Assembly: GCF_000149955.1 (NCBI RefSeq)
Contig: NC_030995.1
Coordinates: 2,555,548 to 2,619,547 of the forward strand
Direction of reading: 5' to 3'
Length of the DNA: 64,000 nucleotides
Origin: Fusarium oxysporum f. sp. lycopersici 4287
Taxonomy: Eukaryota > Ascomycota > Sordariomycetes > Hypocreales > Nectriaceae
In this document: in pieces, positions 12,120 through 23,127 of the stretch
Layout: each line of letters starts with the position of its first letter
Position numbering within the stretch: the first letter of the stretch is position 1
Notes under the pieces: model-generated
What the model was told of the DNA's origin: nothing
Seen by the model: only the letters and a program-made list of their open reading frames with translations
Databases searched by the model: none
Position numbers and translations under genes: made by a program

Positions 12120-13158
12120 CTAACGCATATTGATTCTTCTACGAGCAAGAAGATATTGATACTCTCGGAGCGTCGCAAAAGGAGCCAGTAACAATTCCGT
12201 GACAAGCCCTCTATCACAGAGGTGATCAACCACATCCTGATACACTGTATCCTCGTAGCCCAGCGAGAAATCCTTCCATAATGTCTCAGTAGCCCTGGCT
12301 GCAATCGTCATTGCTCGCTGCTTATTCTTAGCAGCCACGTCACCCATACGAACTATGTCGTCGTCCGTTTGTACCGAGAAGGTGGAGTGAAAGTCCATGA
12401 GCGAGTCGAACGCTTCAACCCTGATCAAACCTTCGTTGCTAGCCGATGCTGATAATTCGTTGATAGACTTGTGGACTTTGGCCCAAGCCACCTTGCCTTC
12501 GGCGACTGCACGTTTAGCATCGAAGAATGTCTTGTTGGCGAGTTTCCCAGAGATCATGGTGTCGTTCACTGCACCCACGCGATATCCTGCTACGTAAAAG
12601 TCGCCATATACTTTTTGAAACTCGATGATCGGGTTAGAAGATGTGTTCAAGAGTCTAACTGCATCTGTCTCCAGTTGAGGAACACGGAGCATTTCGATCT
12701 GACCACATATATGGTCCGCACGAACGCTGATATTTGAATCCTGTCCAAAAAGAATTAGCCATCTTCATTGTTATTCTCAAGATGATATAACCAACGTTTC
12801 TATTATTGTGCACGCTTTTCTCAAGGTTTCCTGTAACAGAAGCAGAGAGAAACCCTTTGCCTACTGATCCGCTGATGGCGAAGCTCGCGTTCTCAGATGC
12901 GTAGGCGATGCTTGAGCCTGACTCGTCCCTTATTGCCGTGATCTGACATTTTCGATATTGGAGAGGTGTATTGTCCACATCTTTGAATGCCAAGCATTTC
13001 ATAAAAAGCTCATCTTGCTCTCCCCGCCGACTGTTAAAGCCTTGGCCTAGTCGTACTGTTTTTTTACCCCATGGTACTGAGAATGGGATTTGACTGATAG
13101 CGATATATTCGATTGTAGGATGAAAAGGATCTTCCGGGAAGACATCTACAAGGTCCAT
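12120..13158 (-). CDS. Diverged MACPF-like protein, paralogue B
   Basis: Two exons, 13158-12796 and 12740-12120, with a 55-bp intron (GTTGGT...ACAG); 327 residues. It retains VRLGQGFNS near residue 35-45, corresponding to the LG.GFNS opening of A and C, and a VYGDFY-x6-G-A segment at the place of the YGD.F-x6-GG motif, where the second Gly of the signature has become Ala. The C-terminal extension of A and C is absent and the N terminus carries an unrelated MDLVDVFPEDPF lead. It is therefore a short, divergent family member, possibly non-lytic or under relaxed selection. It faces paralogue C across a 615-bp divergent promoter. Assignment rests on resemblance to its neighbours. Confidence 0.55.
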
Positions 13159-13773
13159 TGTCTCCTCTTCTGGTATCGCTGATCGTAGCCGAATTTCAAC
13201 ATACGTGTAAAGAGGAGCTCTTTAAAAAGATGAACTGGCTACACCCTGCGCTATTTTTTTTAAATTTCTTTTCGGCTAATGTTAGTATCCGTGCTCGTTG
13301 TATCTCCGGATGTGCGACAACCAACCCAGGAAGAGGACGTCCACCACTCCGCCGCCGTGGCTGCTAGAGATCACCGGGGTTGTGGTGATTGATCGCCTAC
13401 CTAGCCCGTCTCTGCCATTTCAGCTTTGTAAATTTACGCCAGAGGGGTTTGTGTCAAAGAAGAAAAATATCATTTTGTTGCTACAGAGGAAAAGGTTAGA
13501 TTAGTGAACCTGCGCCACAGACATTACCCATTCCATACTTATCCAAACACCAAGTCTTAGACAGTTTAAGCCATGCATACACAACGGAAGGTCGTGAACT
13601 GTCACATCCAATGTATGGGGCTTCTTACTCATCCTGTCACTGTCATCTGGCTACTTAGGTGCGTCTCAAAAACCCCTGGTAAAATCTCTACACTCATTTG
13701 GTTCATCATTCTCCATACTCACCTTGCTTGATCTTTCTGCAATCATCCACTATCAATCCCAATCTATATCGTC
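13159..13773. promoter_or_regulatory. Divergent promoter region between MACPF-like B and C
   Basis: 615 bp separate the two oppositely oriented starts (13158 and 13774). The part before C is pyrimidine-rich, as in many fungal leaders. No specific operator was recognised. Confidence 0.45.
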
Positions 13774-16700
13774 ATGGCTCTCATGTTGGCACCATACAAT
13801 GGCGCCATGCGCTTAGGCATGGGCTTCAACTCCTACACCCAAACTCTTTGTGTCAATGATGTTGTCCGCAAGCCTGGCAATATTCCTGCAGCTGAGACTG
13901 ACTTGCGTGCTGCGCAACTTACCCAGAAGACAGATGCTGCTACCTTCAAATCTAAGCAAATAACTGCGGGTACTCAGCAGGACCAGCCGCAAGAGGTGCT
14001 TGATGGAGCAAGTGGGACCATTTCCAGGGTGGTTGTTGATGGACAGAAGGAAGTCAGTCAGGTGGTGAGCTGGGAGGCCAGCTTTATTGAGAATGGTTCA
14101 GAGGTTCTCAAGAAGCTCGACGTAAGCGGTATGGCATGACTTTCAACCAATGTTTGAAGACGAAATAATATTGATCGTTTGATGCAGGTGCTCTCTCTAT
14201 CAAAATGGCAGGCATGGGTCAACTGTCCGGCAAGGCCGCGTTCGTAGACTCTACTGATATCAAAAATGCTGATATTAAGTATCTGGTGCACGTCAAGGTT
14301 ACAAACCAACGGCTGATTGCTGACAACATCACTGAGTTTGCCCCCATTGACTATATCGAGCCAGGACAATTCACGGAAATCTATGGTGACTGCTTCATCT
14401 CCGGCTTTATTGAGGGTGGCGAGTTTGATGCCCTTGTCACCGTCACTACTGAGGAAACCATAAAGAAGAACAGTCTGTCTGGTGGGCTTGAGCTCGGGGC
14501 AAATATCAGTGGTTTCGACGTGTCTGGTCAAGTGCACGGCGGAGTTGAAAATAACTCTAATGACAAGAAAGCTCGAACCAAGATTAGGTAAGGCTCATTT
14601 GGTAGTGTATTATGCGTCAATTCTGACTACTCACTTTAGCGTTACATGGTCTGGTGGTGGTGACATTCGGAACGATAATATCAAAGAGTGGACTTTGGAA
14701 AGTCTCAAAGCGGTAGCCATGAGCTTTCCAGATGCTGTCGCTGTTTGTGAGTGAAGAAGCCTCACCATATCCATGCTAATTTAATTTGATTAATTTTACG
14801 CGTCGCAGGCCCGCAGCGAGTAAGGCGAGTATTTCAAACCCCTAGCAAGAAACTCTACTGACACTGATCTGCAGCGCCGTTCTGACCAAGTATACCTCTT
14901 TGCGAAGTTACCACGAGCAGACCAGGAAAGGTTCGCCACTGGACTATGAAAACGCTGGAGTTTATACTGCCGCTTTATATGATGCATACACTGTAAGTAA
15001 AGAACCTGGAAACATACTAAGAATAGCTATTAACAAGAAACAGGATTACAAGATGATGTGGGGTCAAATTCATACCAGTATGCCTCTCCCGAGTGTTCAA
15101 TATTTCCAAGATTGGGTTGACATTTGATTTTCAGTGATTGGAGGGTTTAACACAAATGAGATTAGGCTCTTCACTCGTGAAGCTTTGACAATCCCGAAAG
15201 ACTTTGTTGAAGATATGAAGAAAGACCAGGAGAACAAAAAAACACACTACAATGAGCGTGTCAAAGCTAGGGAGGAGGCGGAAAATGCTGCTGCTCTTGC
15301 CCCTTATACGCCAAACAAGACGCGAGATGATAAACCTATCGAGAAGCCATTGCCAATCAACAAATTCGAGCCTTATAAAGCAGATATTTTTGGTCTAGAA
15401 AAGGCGGCCCACGATTGCCGATTTGAGATGATCAAGATTGTTCGAGAGGTAGGTAAAACCCTTATGTCTATATGCTATTATCGAGGTACTAACATGATTT
15501 GGAAAGGTTGATGCAGTTACAAGAGACCCACTTGTTGCTTGTGATCCCGAACGGATCTCGCAATATCTTAGTCCCAATGTCTTCAGATTGTTACTCCCAG
15601 CAAGTTACTCCCTTCCTTCCAAGTCCAAGAAATGCGGCTAACGTCCGCTTAGACGTTAAAGGAAGAACCCCTACCTACTTACGAAGAGTGGAAAGCAACC
15701 AAGGATGATCTGGTAATCCAGAAGAATGACGTCAGGTCTAAACAAGACAGTATCAACGAACTGAAAAAAGAATTAGAGACTACCAAGGATAATCTGAAGA
15801 ACCAGAAGAACGACGTCAACTCTAAAGAAGNNNNNNNNNNNNNNNNNNNNNNNNNNNNNNNNNNNNNNNNNNNNNNNNNNNNNNNNNNNNNNNNNNNNNN
15901 NNNNNNNNNNNNNNNNNNNNNNNNNNNNNNNNNNNNNNNNNNNNNNNNNNNNNNNNNNNNNNNNNNNNNNNNNNNNNNNNNNNNNNNNNNNNNNNNNNNN
16001 NNNNNNNNNNNNNNNNNNNNNNNNNNNNNNNNNNNNNNNNNNNNNNNNNNNNNNNNNNNNNNNNNNNNNNNNNNNNNNNNNNNNNNNNNNNNNNNNNNNN
16101 NNNNNNNNNNNNNNNNNNNNNNNNNNNNNNNNNNNNNNNNNNNNNNNNNNNNNNNNNNNNNNNNNNNNNNNNNNNNNNNNNNNNNNNNNNNNNNNNNNNN
16201 NNNNNNNNNNNNNNNNNNNNNNNNNNNNNNNNNNNNNNNNNNNNNNNNNNNNNNNNNNNNNNNNNNNNNNNNNNNNNNNNNNNNNNNNNNNNNNNNNNNN
16301 NNNNNNNNNNNNNNNNNNNNNNNNNNNNNNNNNNNNNNNNNNNNNNNNNNNNNNNNNNNNNNNNNNNNNNNNNNNNNNNNNNNNNNNNNNNNNNNNNNNN
16401 NNNNNNNNNNNNNNNNNNNNNNNNNNNNNNNNNNNNNNNNNNNNNNNNNNNNNNNNNNNNNNNNNNNNNNNNNNNNNNNNNNNNNNNNNNNNNNNNNNNN
16501 NNNNNNNNNNNNNNNNNNNNNNNNNNNNNNNNNNNNNNNNNNNNNNNNNNNNNNNNNNNNNNNNNNNNNNNNNNNNNNNNNNNNNNNNNNNNNNNNNNNN
16601 NNNNNNNNNNNNNNNNNNNNNNNNNNNNNNTGATAAAATCGATAGACTGAAGAATGCGGAATCTAACACATGCATCGAGCTGAAGGACAATTCGAGGTGG

Positions 16701-16853
16701 AACGGGCATGACGGGTAAGTCCTTGTTTCTGGAGCCTTCATTGTATGACAGTCATGCGCTAATACGTACAGGGTTCCAATTATTCCCGGTAGTCCCAGTG
16801 ACGACCGTGATACTGCCAATTGGGTTATTATTGTTAGAGAGATGGCCAGCTAG
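13774..16853 (+). CDS. MACPF (perforin)-like protein with coiled-coil repeat tail, paralogue C
   Basis: Largest member of the MACPF-like trio. ATG at 13774 opens MALMLAPYN. First intron 14129-14187 keeps frame (VSG|ALSIK). Further introns occur near 14591-14639, 14750-14875 (splicing ambiguous), 14993-15043, 15078-15134, 15449-15506, 15600-15652 (GC-AG) and after the gap. Motifs: LG.GFNSYTQTLCV at residues about 15-28, YGDCF-x6-GG fitting the MACPF signature spacing, VTWSGGGDI, FPDAV, and a YLSPNVFRLLLP block. After this the protein continues, unlike paralogue A, into a Lys/Asp/Asn-rich coiled coil with a 28-residue period that enters an 800-N gap. After the gap the frame runs through DKIDRLKN to a final exon ending at 16853. 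The likely role is membrane attack or a developmental pore; inference only. The true length is unknown because of the gap. Confidence 0.6.
15698..15830 (+). repeat. 84-bp (28-residue) coiled-coil tandem repeat
   Basis: The unit beginning ACCAAGGAT-AT-CTG recurs 84 bp later (15698 and 15782). It encodes TKD-L--QKNDV-SK with heptad-like spacing. The second unit is cut by the N gap, so the copy number is hidden. Confidence 0.7.
15831..16630. other. Assembly gap (800 N) inside paralogue C
   Basis: Run of N exactly 800 long. It starts inside a tandem repeat, so a repeat-induced assembly break is likely and the gap length may be only an estimate. Confidence 0.9.
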
Positions 16854-17617
16854 TTGGTCAAGGTTGTTAGTGATGAACTATTTGTCTTCAAAGTACTGTC
16901 AATAAGAGGTTTTGCCTTGAACGAAATTAATACTATTTTCTCAGCCAACGGAAAGAACGTTCGTATGTTGTGAGATGTTTACGATATTTAACATGGTTTG
17001 TGTCCATGATCCAGAACGAGGTATTTTTCACGACTCCGAAAGGATTCTGATGGGCAGTTGGGCAAGTTCTAACGATCCTTTGACTCTATATCCAAGAACC
17101 GCATAGCTAGTGTGTAATTGAACCAGCATGAAAACCTCTCGCTCAATTGGATCAGTATTCACGACGTCGAGTTGGCAGTATCGTTGCCACCAATCATACT
17201 GGAATACATTTTATTCGGCATATGCCACCCAGTACCCAGGAGATTCAATAACTCTCTTGGATAGAATACTAATATATTTTGTTTTTGTAATTAGCTAGTA
17301 ATTGAGTCGCCGTGTAAAGGTTTAGGCACGAGCCCCTAATCCCAGCTACATTATATAGAGTATCATATAGTTCCGATCAAATTATTCCGTCATCGGCTTG
17401 CTCTACATCGACTCGCTTTACTAAAATGTGAGACACGAGTGGCAGCACCATAGAGATTAGGCTCTTTGATGACGCAAACTGAAACGGTGGCTGACATCTG
17501 GGCTAGATCACAAGAGGTGTTGGAATGACGTAGATATCGGCATATCTCAATGAATTAAAATACAGTAAAGACAAACACGGTAAGGTTTTGCGGCAGCGGC
17601 AAAACTCAACATGACAT
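16854..17617. other. Spacer between MACPF-like C and the ABC exporter
   Basis: About 760 bp of 3' flanks from two convergent genes. No gene or repeat recognised. Confidence 0.55.
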
Positions 17618-20600
17618 CTACTTATCCAAAGCCTGGCTTTGACACTGTTTTGAAGTCAGCACGCAGCTCAATTAAGGGCCTGTAATTCCAGGGCACGAAA
17701 AGACTTACCATTTGCCAGTAAATACCACGCGCAGCCAGTAACTCCCGATGGCTCCCCTTCTCAATCAACTTGCCCTCACCAAGAACAAAGATCACGTCGG
17801 CATTTTGCACCGTCGCAAGACGATGAGCAACGACGACCATAGTGCGCCCTTTGCCAGCGCGCTCAAAAGCCTCTTGAACCAGCCTCTCACTCTCCGAATC
17901 AAGAGAACTTGTCGCTTCGTCGAGGAGCAAGATATCAGGGTTTCGCATCAAAGCCCGGGCGATAGCGACGCGCTGTCGTTGACCACCTGAGAGGGTCACG
18001 CCACGTGAACCTACCTGGGTTTGGTATCCTTCTGGGAGGGACATGATGAACTCGTGGATTGATGCTTCTTGACATACGCGATGGACAGTTGCGTCGTCGA
18101 CATTATCCTCCACGCCGAGGAGGATGTTCTCTCGTAATGTGCCTGTAAGAAAATTAGCTACGTCATTTTATAATGGTGCGATCTGTTTGACATACCTTGG
18201 AACAAGCTTGACTCTTGAGCAACAAGAGAGAGATGACGACGGTACGTGTAGACGTTGTTGGCGGCGATGTCTTGACCATTGCAGAGGATGCGACCGTGAT
18301 TAGGGTCGTAGAATCTGTTAATGGCATCATGTCAGCATTCATCACAAACATGCCAAGAAGTGTCTGCGTACCTTTCAAGAAGAGAGACGATGCTACTCTT
18401 TCCACTGCCTGACGCGCCAACAAGAGCAGCGAACTGGCCCTTCTCAATCGTGAGACTGAGGCCCTGGAAGACAGGCACGTCACGAGTAGGATACTTGAAG
18501 TGAATGTTGTCCAGTTCAATCTTCATACCATCGCCATGAGAAATGAACTGTGCGCCAGTAGCTTCAGATCCGTCCTTCACCTGACTATCCCTCAATCCAA
18601 GGATACGATTGGCAGCAGCGCGTACTTGAGCGACGTTGGGGCCAAAGCTCAGTGCGCGCCCAGTTGTCTCGCCCGCGTTCAAGACAGACATGAAGCACAC
18701 GAAGAAGCTCTCTAGGTCATACTCCCCGCTGAGGAGAAGACGGCCGCCGTAGTACAGTACGATAGCCTGGCATCCTATTGTTGCGCTGTCGGAGAAGGCA
18801 TACAGCAAGCTCACCCACCGAGCCTTTTTGAAGGCGTCCTTGACATGGTTGCTGTTGAGGGTGCGGAATTGATCGCAGATAGCACCTTCGAGAGTGAAAG
18901 ATGCTACTGTACGGAATGCACCAATTGCTTCGGACGCGAACTTGGAGCTGTCGACGAATACGGCATTGTTCATCTCTTCGAACTTGATCTCATACCGCAT
19001 TCGCCAATACCCAGCGGCGAGGAGGATGGGGACAACTACACAAAGAGACACGAGGGCGAGCTTCCATGCAAAAGCCAGTGCGATGGCGATAGTTCCCATC
19101 AGAGTCCACAGGGCAATAAACACACTTGCCATGTTCGACCCCAACAGCTCCTCAAGCTGACGCGGATCCTCAGCGCTCCTGGCAGCCATGGTCCCCTGTG
19201 AGTGATCATCATGATCAAAGAACGCAACCTTCTGATGCAAGATAGACAAAAAGTACTGCTTCTGGTACTTGGCACGAATAGTGCTCGCAGTGCGCGTCGA
19301 CAAGAAGAAAGTAGCGCAGTACGCAAGACCAGCGGAAATAGCGAGGACAGTCCACATGAGCGACCAGAAGGAACTTTCGCTTCTGACCTTGGACTCGTCG
19401 GGAAGGTAGCCGAAGACTATGATGACTTTGGCGAAGAGCCAGGCTTGGAAGGGAACTGCTGCGCCGGCGCAGGCGGAGAAGAAGAGGGTTAGGGCCATCA
19501 TCCACCAGTTGGACTTGGTCTCGTAGAAGAAGCGTCCGAAGCTAGAGAGAAGGCCTTTGTTTTTGGCTTTCTTCTCTTGGGGTTTGTCTTCGATGGTGGA
19601 CTCGGTGTGTGCCTTCTCATGAACAGAAGACGACCGCTCCTCCTTAACAAGCACCTCATTCTCCCCCTTCTGTTCTCCCAACGACAACGCCTGAGCATTG
19701 ACGAGATTATAATAAAGACCAGTCTCATCAGTCAAGAGCCCATCATGAGTACCAGACTGAATAACCTGTCCCTGTCGCAGAACAACAATCCTATCAGCCT
19801 TCTTGATAGTAGAAAGGCGATGTGCGATAACGATTGTTGTTCTGTTCCTGGAGGCTCGGTCGAGGGCTGCTTGTACGATGCGTTCGCCGCGGACGTCGAT
19901 TGCGCTTGTGGCTTCGTCGAGGATGAGGATTGCGGGACGTCGGATTATGGCGCGGGCAATGGCGATGCGTTGACGTTGGCCGCCTGAAAGTTTGATGCCG
20001 ACTTCGCCGACGGCGGTGTTGTAGCCCTATAGTGAGAGGAAAAGGTTAGTATTTTGCTTGAAGCACCAAAGTTGGCAATGGGTGATCTGACGTACCTCGG
20101 GAAGTTTCTCAATGAACTCGTCTGCAAATGCCTCCTTGCATGCCTCATGCACCATCTCCCTCTTCTTCTCTTCAGGCTCATTCTCCCACTTTGTACCGAT
20201 GAGACCATTGAGAACGTTGCTGTAGATGGTGTCATTGAAGAGGAATGGTTCCTGCTGGACAAGTCCGATCTGCGATCGCCACCACTTGACGTTGATGTCA
20301 TCAAGAAAGTGGCCACATGTAGAAATTCGGCCACGGAGCTCAACAGGCGGTCCTGTTTCGTCTCCTGCGAACGAAAGCTCCTGTAACTCTTGCTCGTCCT
20401 CCTCTTTGTCGCCATTCTTCTTCTTATCGGTGTCACCCTTCGCCGGCTTCTCGACTGGTTTGGAGATGACGTACTGGTCTTTGAGACTGTACCATCGCTC
20501 GACAAGACCGACGATTGTACTCTTGCCTGAGCCAGAGGGGCCGACAATCGCCGTGACCTTGCCTGTTTCAATTCGCAGATTGAGGTTATCGAGGATCTTG

Positions 20601-22139
20601 ACGTGCGGTCGACTGGGGTAAGCGAAAGTGACGTCCTCCAAGACGATGTCTTCTGTCGCAGACACATCTGGGTCGGTGAGATGGCCTGGCTCAGGTCGGG
20701 GTGCATCAATAACCGTGAAGAACTCGCAAGCTGCGACTGTCGCTTTGCTAACTGCTAGAAGCGGCGTAGAGATTCTTTCCATTGCCGTCACAATCATCAT
20801 GACAGAGAACAAGACGACAATGATTGCTCCGAGCTGATTGATCTTATCGTCGAGTAAAAGCCTGGTTCCGTACCAGAATGCGAGGCCAAATGCAGCGTAA
20901 CTGCTGAAGAACTGCATTCATGTCACGTTAGCAGATTGCAGTACAGAAAGGCTGTTTAGGACATACCACTAAGCCATATTGAAGCGCGATAAACGGGCCA
21001 GCAAATTGCGCATGCTTCTTTGCCTCTTCAACGAATTTGCCGTACTTGTTACCAATGCGTGATTCGGCGCCGTAAGCGACAATCATTCGAAAGCCGCTCA
21101 TGGCTTCGCTAGCTACAGACATCGCCAGAGCTTCGGACTAACTCTTGCATCAGCGACATCTTGCAGGATCGAAGAATCGGTACATACTTTGGTCTGGTTC
21201 GTCTGGCCCTTGGTAATGTAAGGAAGTACCAGGCTGACACTGAAAGTGATGAAGACGACGGCAGTGAATGTCACGAGAGAGAGCTGCCAGCTGTAGATGA
21301 ACGCGACGATGATTGAAGCGATCATTGTGGCATTGTACTCCACAAAAACACCCAACTTCTCAGAAATTCCAAGCTGCAGAGTGTTTCCAGTGGTCGTGAT
21401 GATTGTGGTCGCGTATCCAGGGGGCATAGAGTCCAGTACATGGACACTTTGCGAGAACAATGCCGTGAAGTAATCCTGACGAATGGCGGAGGTTATTCTC
21501 ACACCGGTCATACGAAATGCGAACTGAGAATTGGTAAGAAAATGTAGTAGAAACAATACACTGAGACAAAGAACGTACGTTGTTGATGTAGCCCAGCACA
21601 AGGCGACCGAGGAAGAGACCAAGCAAGTACAGACTATCGCGATGGGTATTAGAGATCTCAAGCGAAAACTAGCATTTTCGTATCGCGGGTTAAACTCACC
21701 AAAGTTCGCTAAGCTTTGAGCGGAACTCATCGCCCGGAAGCGTTTCGGTGCCAGCATAGTCAGAGAACTTGCTAGCGAATTGACCTACAGTTCGACGGAC
21801 TCATTAGTATCAAACTTCAAAGTCAGGCCTCATTTGTTCACTTACCGAAAACAATGTTCAGCAAAGGCAGGGTTATGCCGACACCGATCGAGGCTATTAC
21901 ACCGACGATATATGCCAGGAGGTCCCATTTGGAGGCATACTTAAAAACTCTCTACATAACAGAAGAAGTTTTTGGTATTAGCTGCATATACTTGCTTCAA
22001 CTTGATGGCGCTGTCGTTGTCATACCATATAATCCTGAAAGGTAGGTTCTCTCTCAGGACGTCCATCAACGCCCATCTCAGGATGCTTCTCCTCACCCTC
22101 CCCATTCGGCGCTGAATTCTCCGCTGTTCGTTTTCCCAT
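17618..22139 (-). CDS. BEA3: Full-size ABCB-type exporter of the cyclodepsipeptide cluster (BEA3-like)
   Basis: ABC multidrug-type transporter with order TMD1-NBD1-TMD2-NBD2. ATG at 22139 opens MGKRTAENS. The last exon encodes CQSQALDK after a frame-keeping intron and ends at 17618. NBD1 has Walker [10 protein letters not shown] (about 20520), signature [14 protein letters not shown] and Walker [13 protein letters not shown]2 has [23 protein letters not shown] and LLLDEATSS. Both ATP sites look complete. NBD1 carries a charged insert (Lys/Asp/Glu-rich, about 20385-20465) soon after Walker A. At least eight short introns. It lies beside the reductase and NRPS genes; in Fusarium the beauvericin cluster gene BEA3 encodes such an exporter, so efflux or self-protection against the cyclodepsipeptide at the plasma membrane is the likely role. 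The symbol is assigned by context. Confidence 0.85.
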
Positions 22140-23127
22140 AGTGAATGCGTGACAGAGAAATGGTTTGCAAGCGTCAAGCCTCTCTTCTCACTCAACAGTA
22201 CTGTATGTTGCCCCAGACGCAACTGGGGGAAACGACAAATACCGTCCCTTGGTCGGGCGCGCGGACACGCATATTTTCCCGTCGGAATCTACCCAGAGTC
22301 CGAGGACCCGCTATATTTTAAGACATAGCGAAGGATTTCCATGCGTCAGCACGGCGCAGAAAAGGGAGTGGGATTCTTCTGGGCGTCGCATGATGACTGC
22401 ATGGAACAAAGGAAAGGAATGTCGGCACAGAGACTTGCCGGGTGATTGTCTCAGCGGGGAGTGCAGTAGCGGTTTCTTACATGAGATGATACGTCTAGAA
22501 ATTTCTTGATTTCTTCAACGTGGCGGTGAAGTACATAATCGGGAGTGGTATGAAGTAGCGGTTGATGGTTGAGATGAGGGAGTGAGGCCAGCTAATGCTG
22601 TCAGGCGGGGAATTAAGTTGAGTTACGGCTCGGAGCGCTCGTCGGCAGTGGTCCACTGTCTTGTCTTAGAACATTCCCTTGCAGTCCAATCGGAATTTTC
22701 CATTTTACTCCGTGGCCATCCCTGGCGGCAGGTTTAATGGCCCGTCTTTTCTTTTAGACAAGTCGCAGATTGGCGCGTGAATGTGATGTGATAGGCAAAA
22801 TTGAGTTTGTGATGACATGTCGATCGCCGCTCGTATAATGCCCGATTGGGAATACGAGGTGGTCTCATGCTGATGTGAGGCAAGGATTCTCCGTACAGGG
22901 AGGTTTGGATTTACTGCTTGTCTGCTTTGGGCGAGCCGGAGTATGGACTACTACGGCAACTACGCATTGCCAATTAATAAAATGCTGTTCCAAGCTATTG
23001 GTAGTAGAATGCGAAATAACCTGATAAAATAGTAGATAAGAATATTATAATTAATCCAGCGTATTAAAAATTAAGTTAGGTAATAATATTAAGATATTTA
23101 CAGTAGTCTAGGCCTAATCTACCTGTA
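22140..23127. promoter_or_regulatory. Promoter region of the ABC exporter, with AT-rich island
   Basis: About 990 bp upstream of the exporter and downstream of the reductase. 22975-23110 is highly AT-rich (ATTA/TAAT steps), while the part nearer the exporter is GC-balanced. No specific operator was identified. Confidence 0.4.

Noticed and set aside
15773..16819. Long minus-strand frames made mostly of unknown residues
   Set aside because: They exist only because the N run carries no stops. The plus-strand MACPF-like gene explains the flanks.
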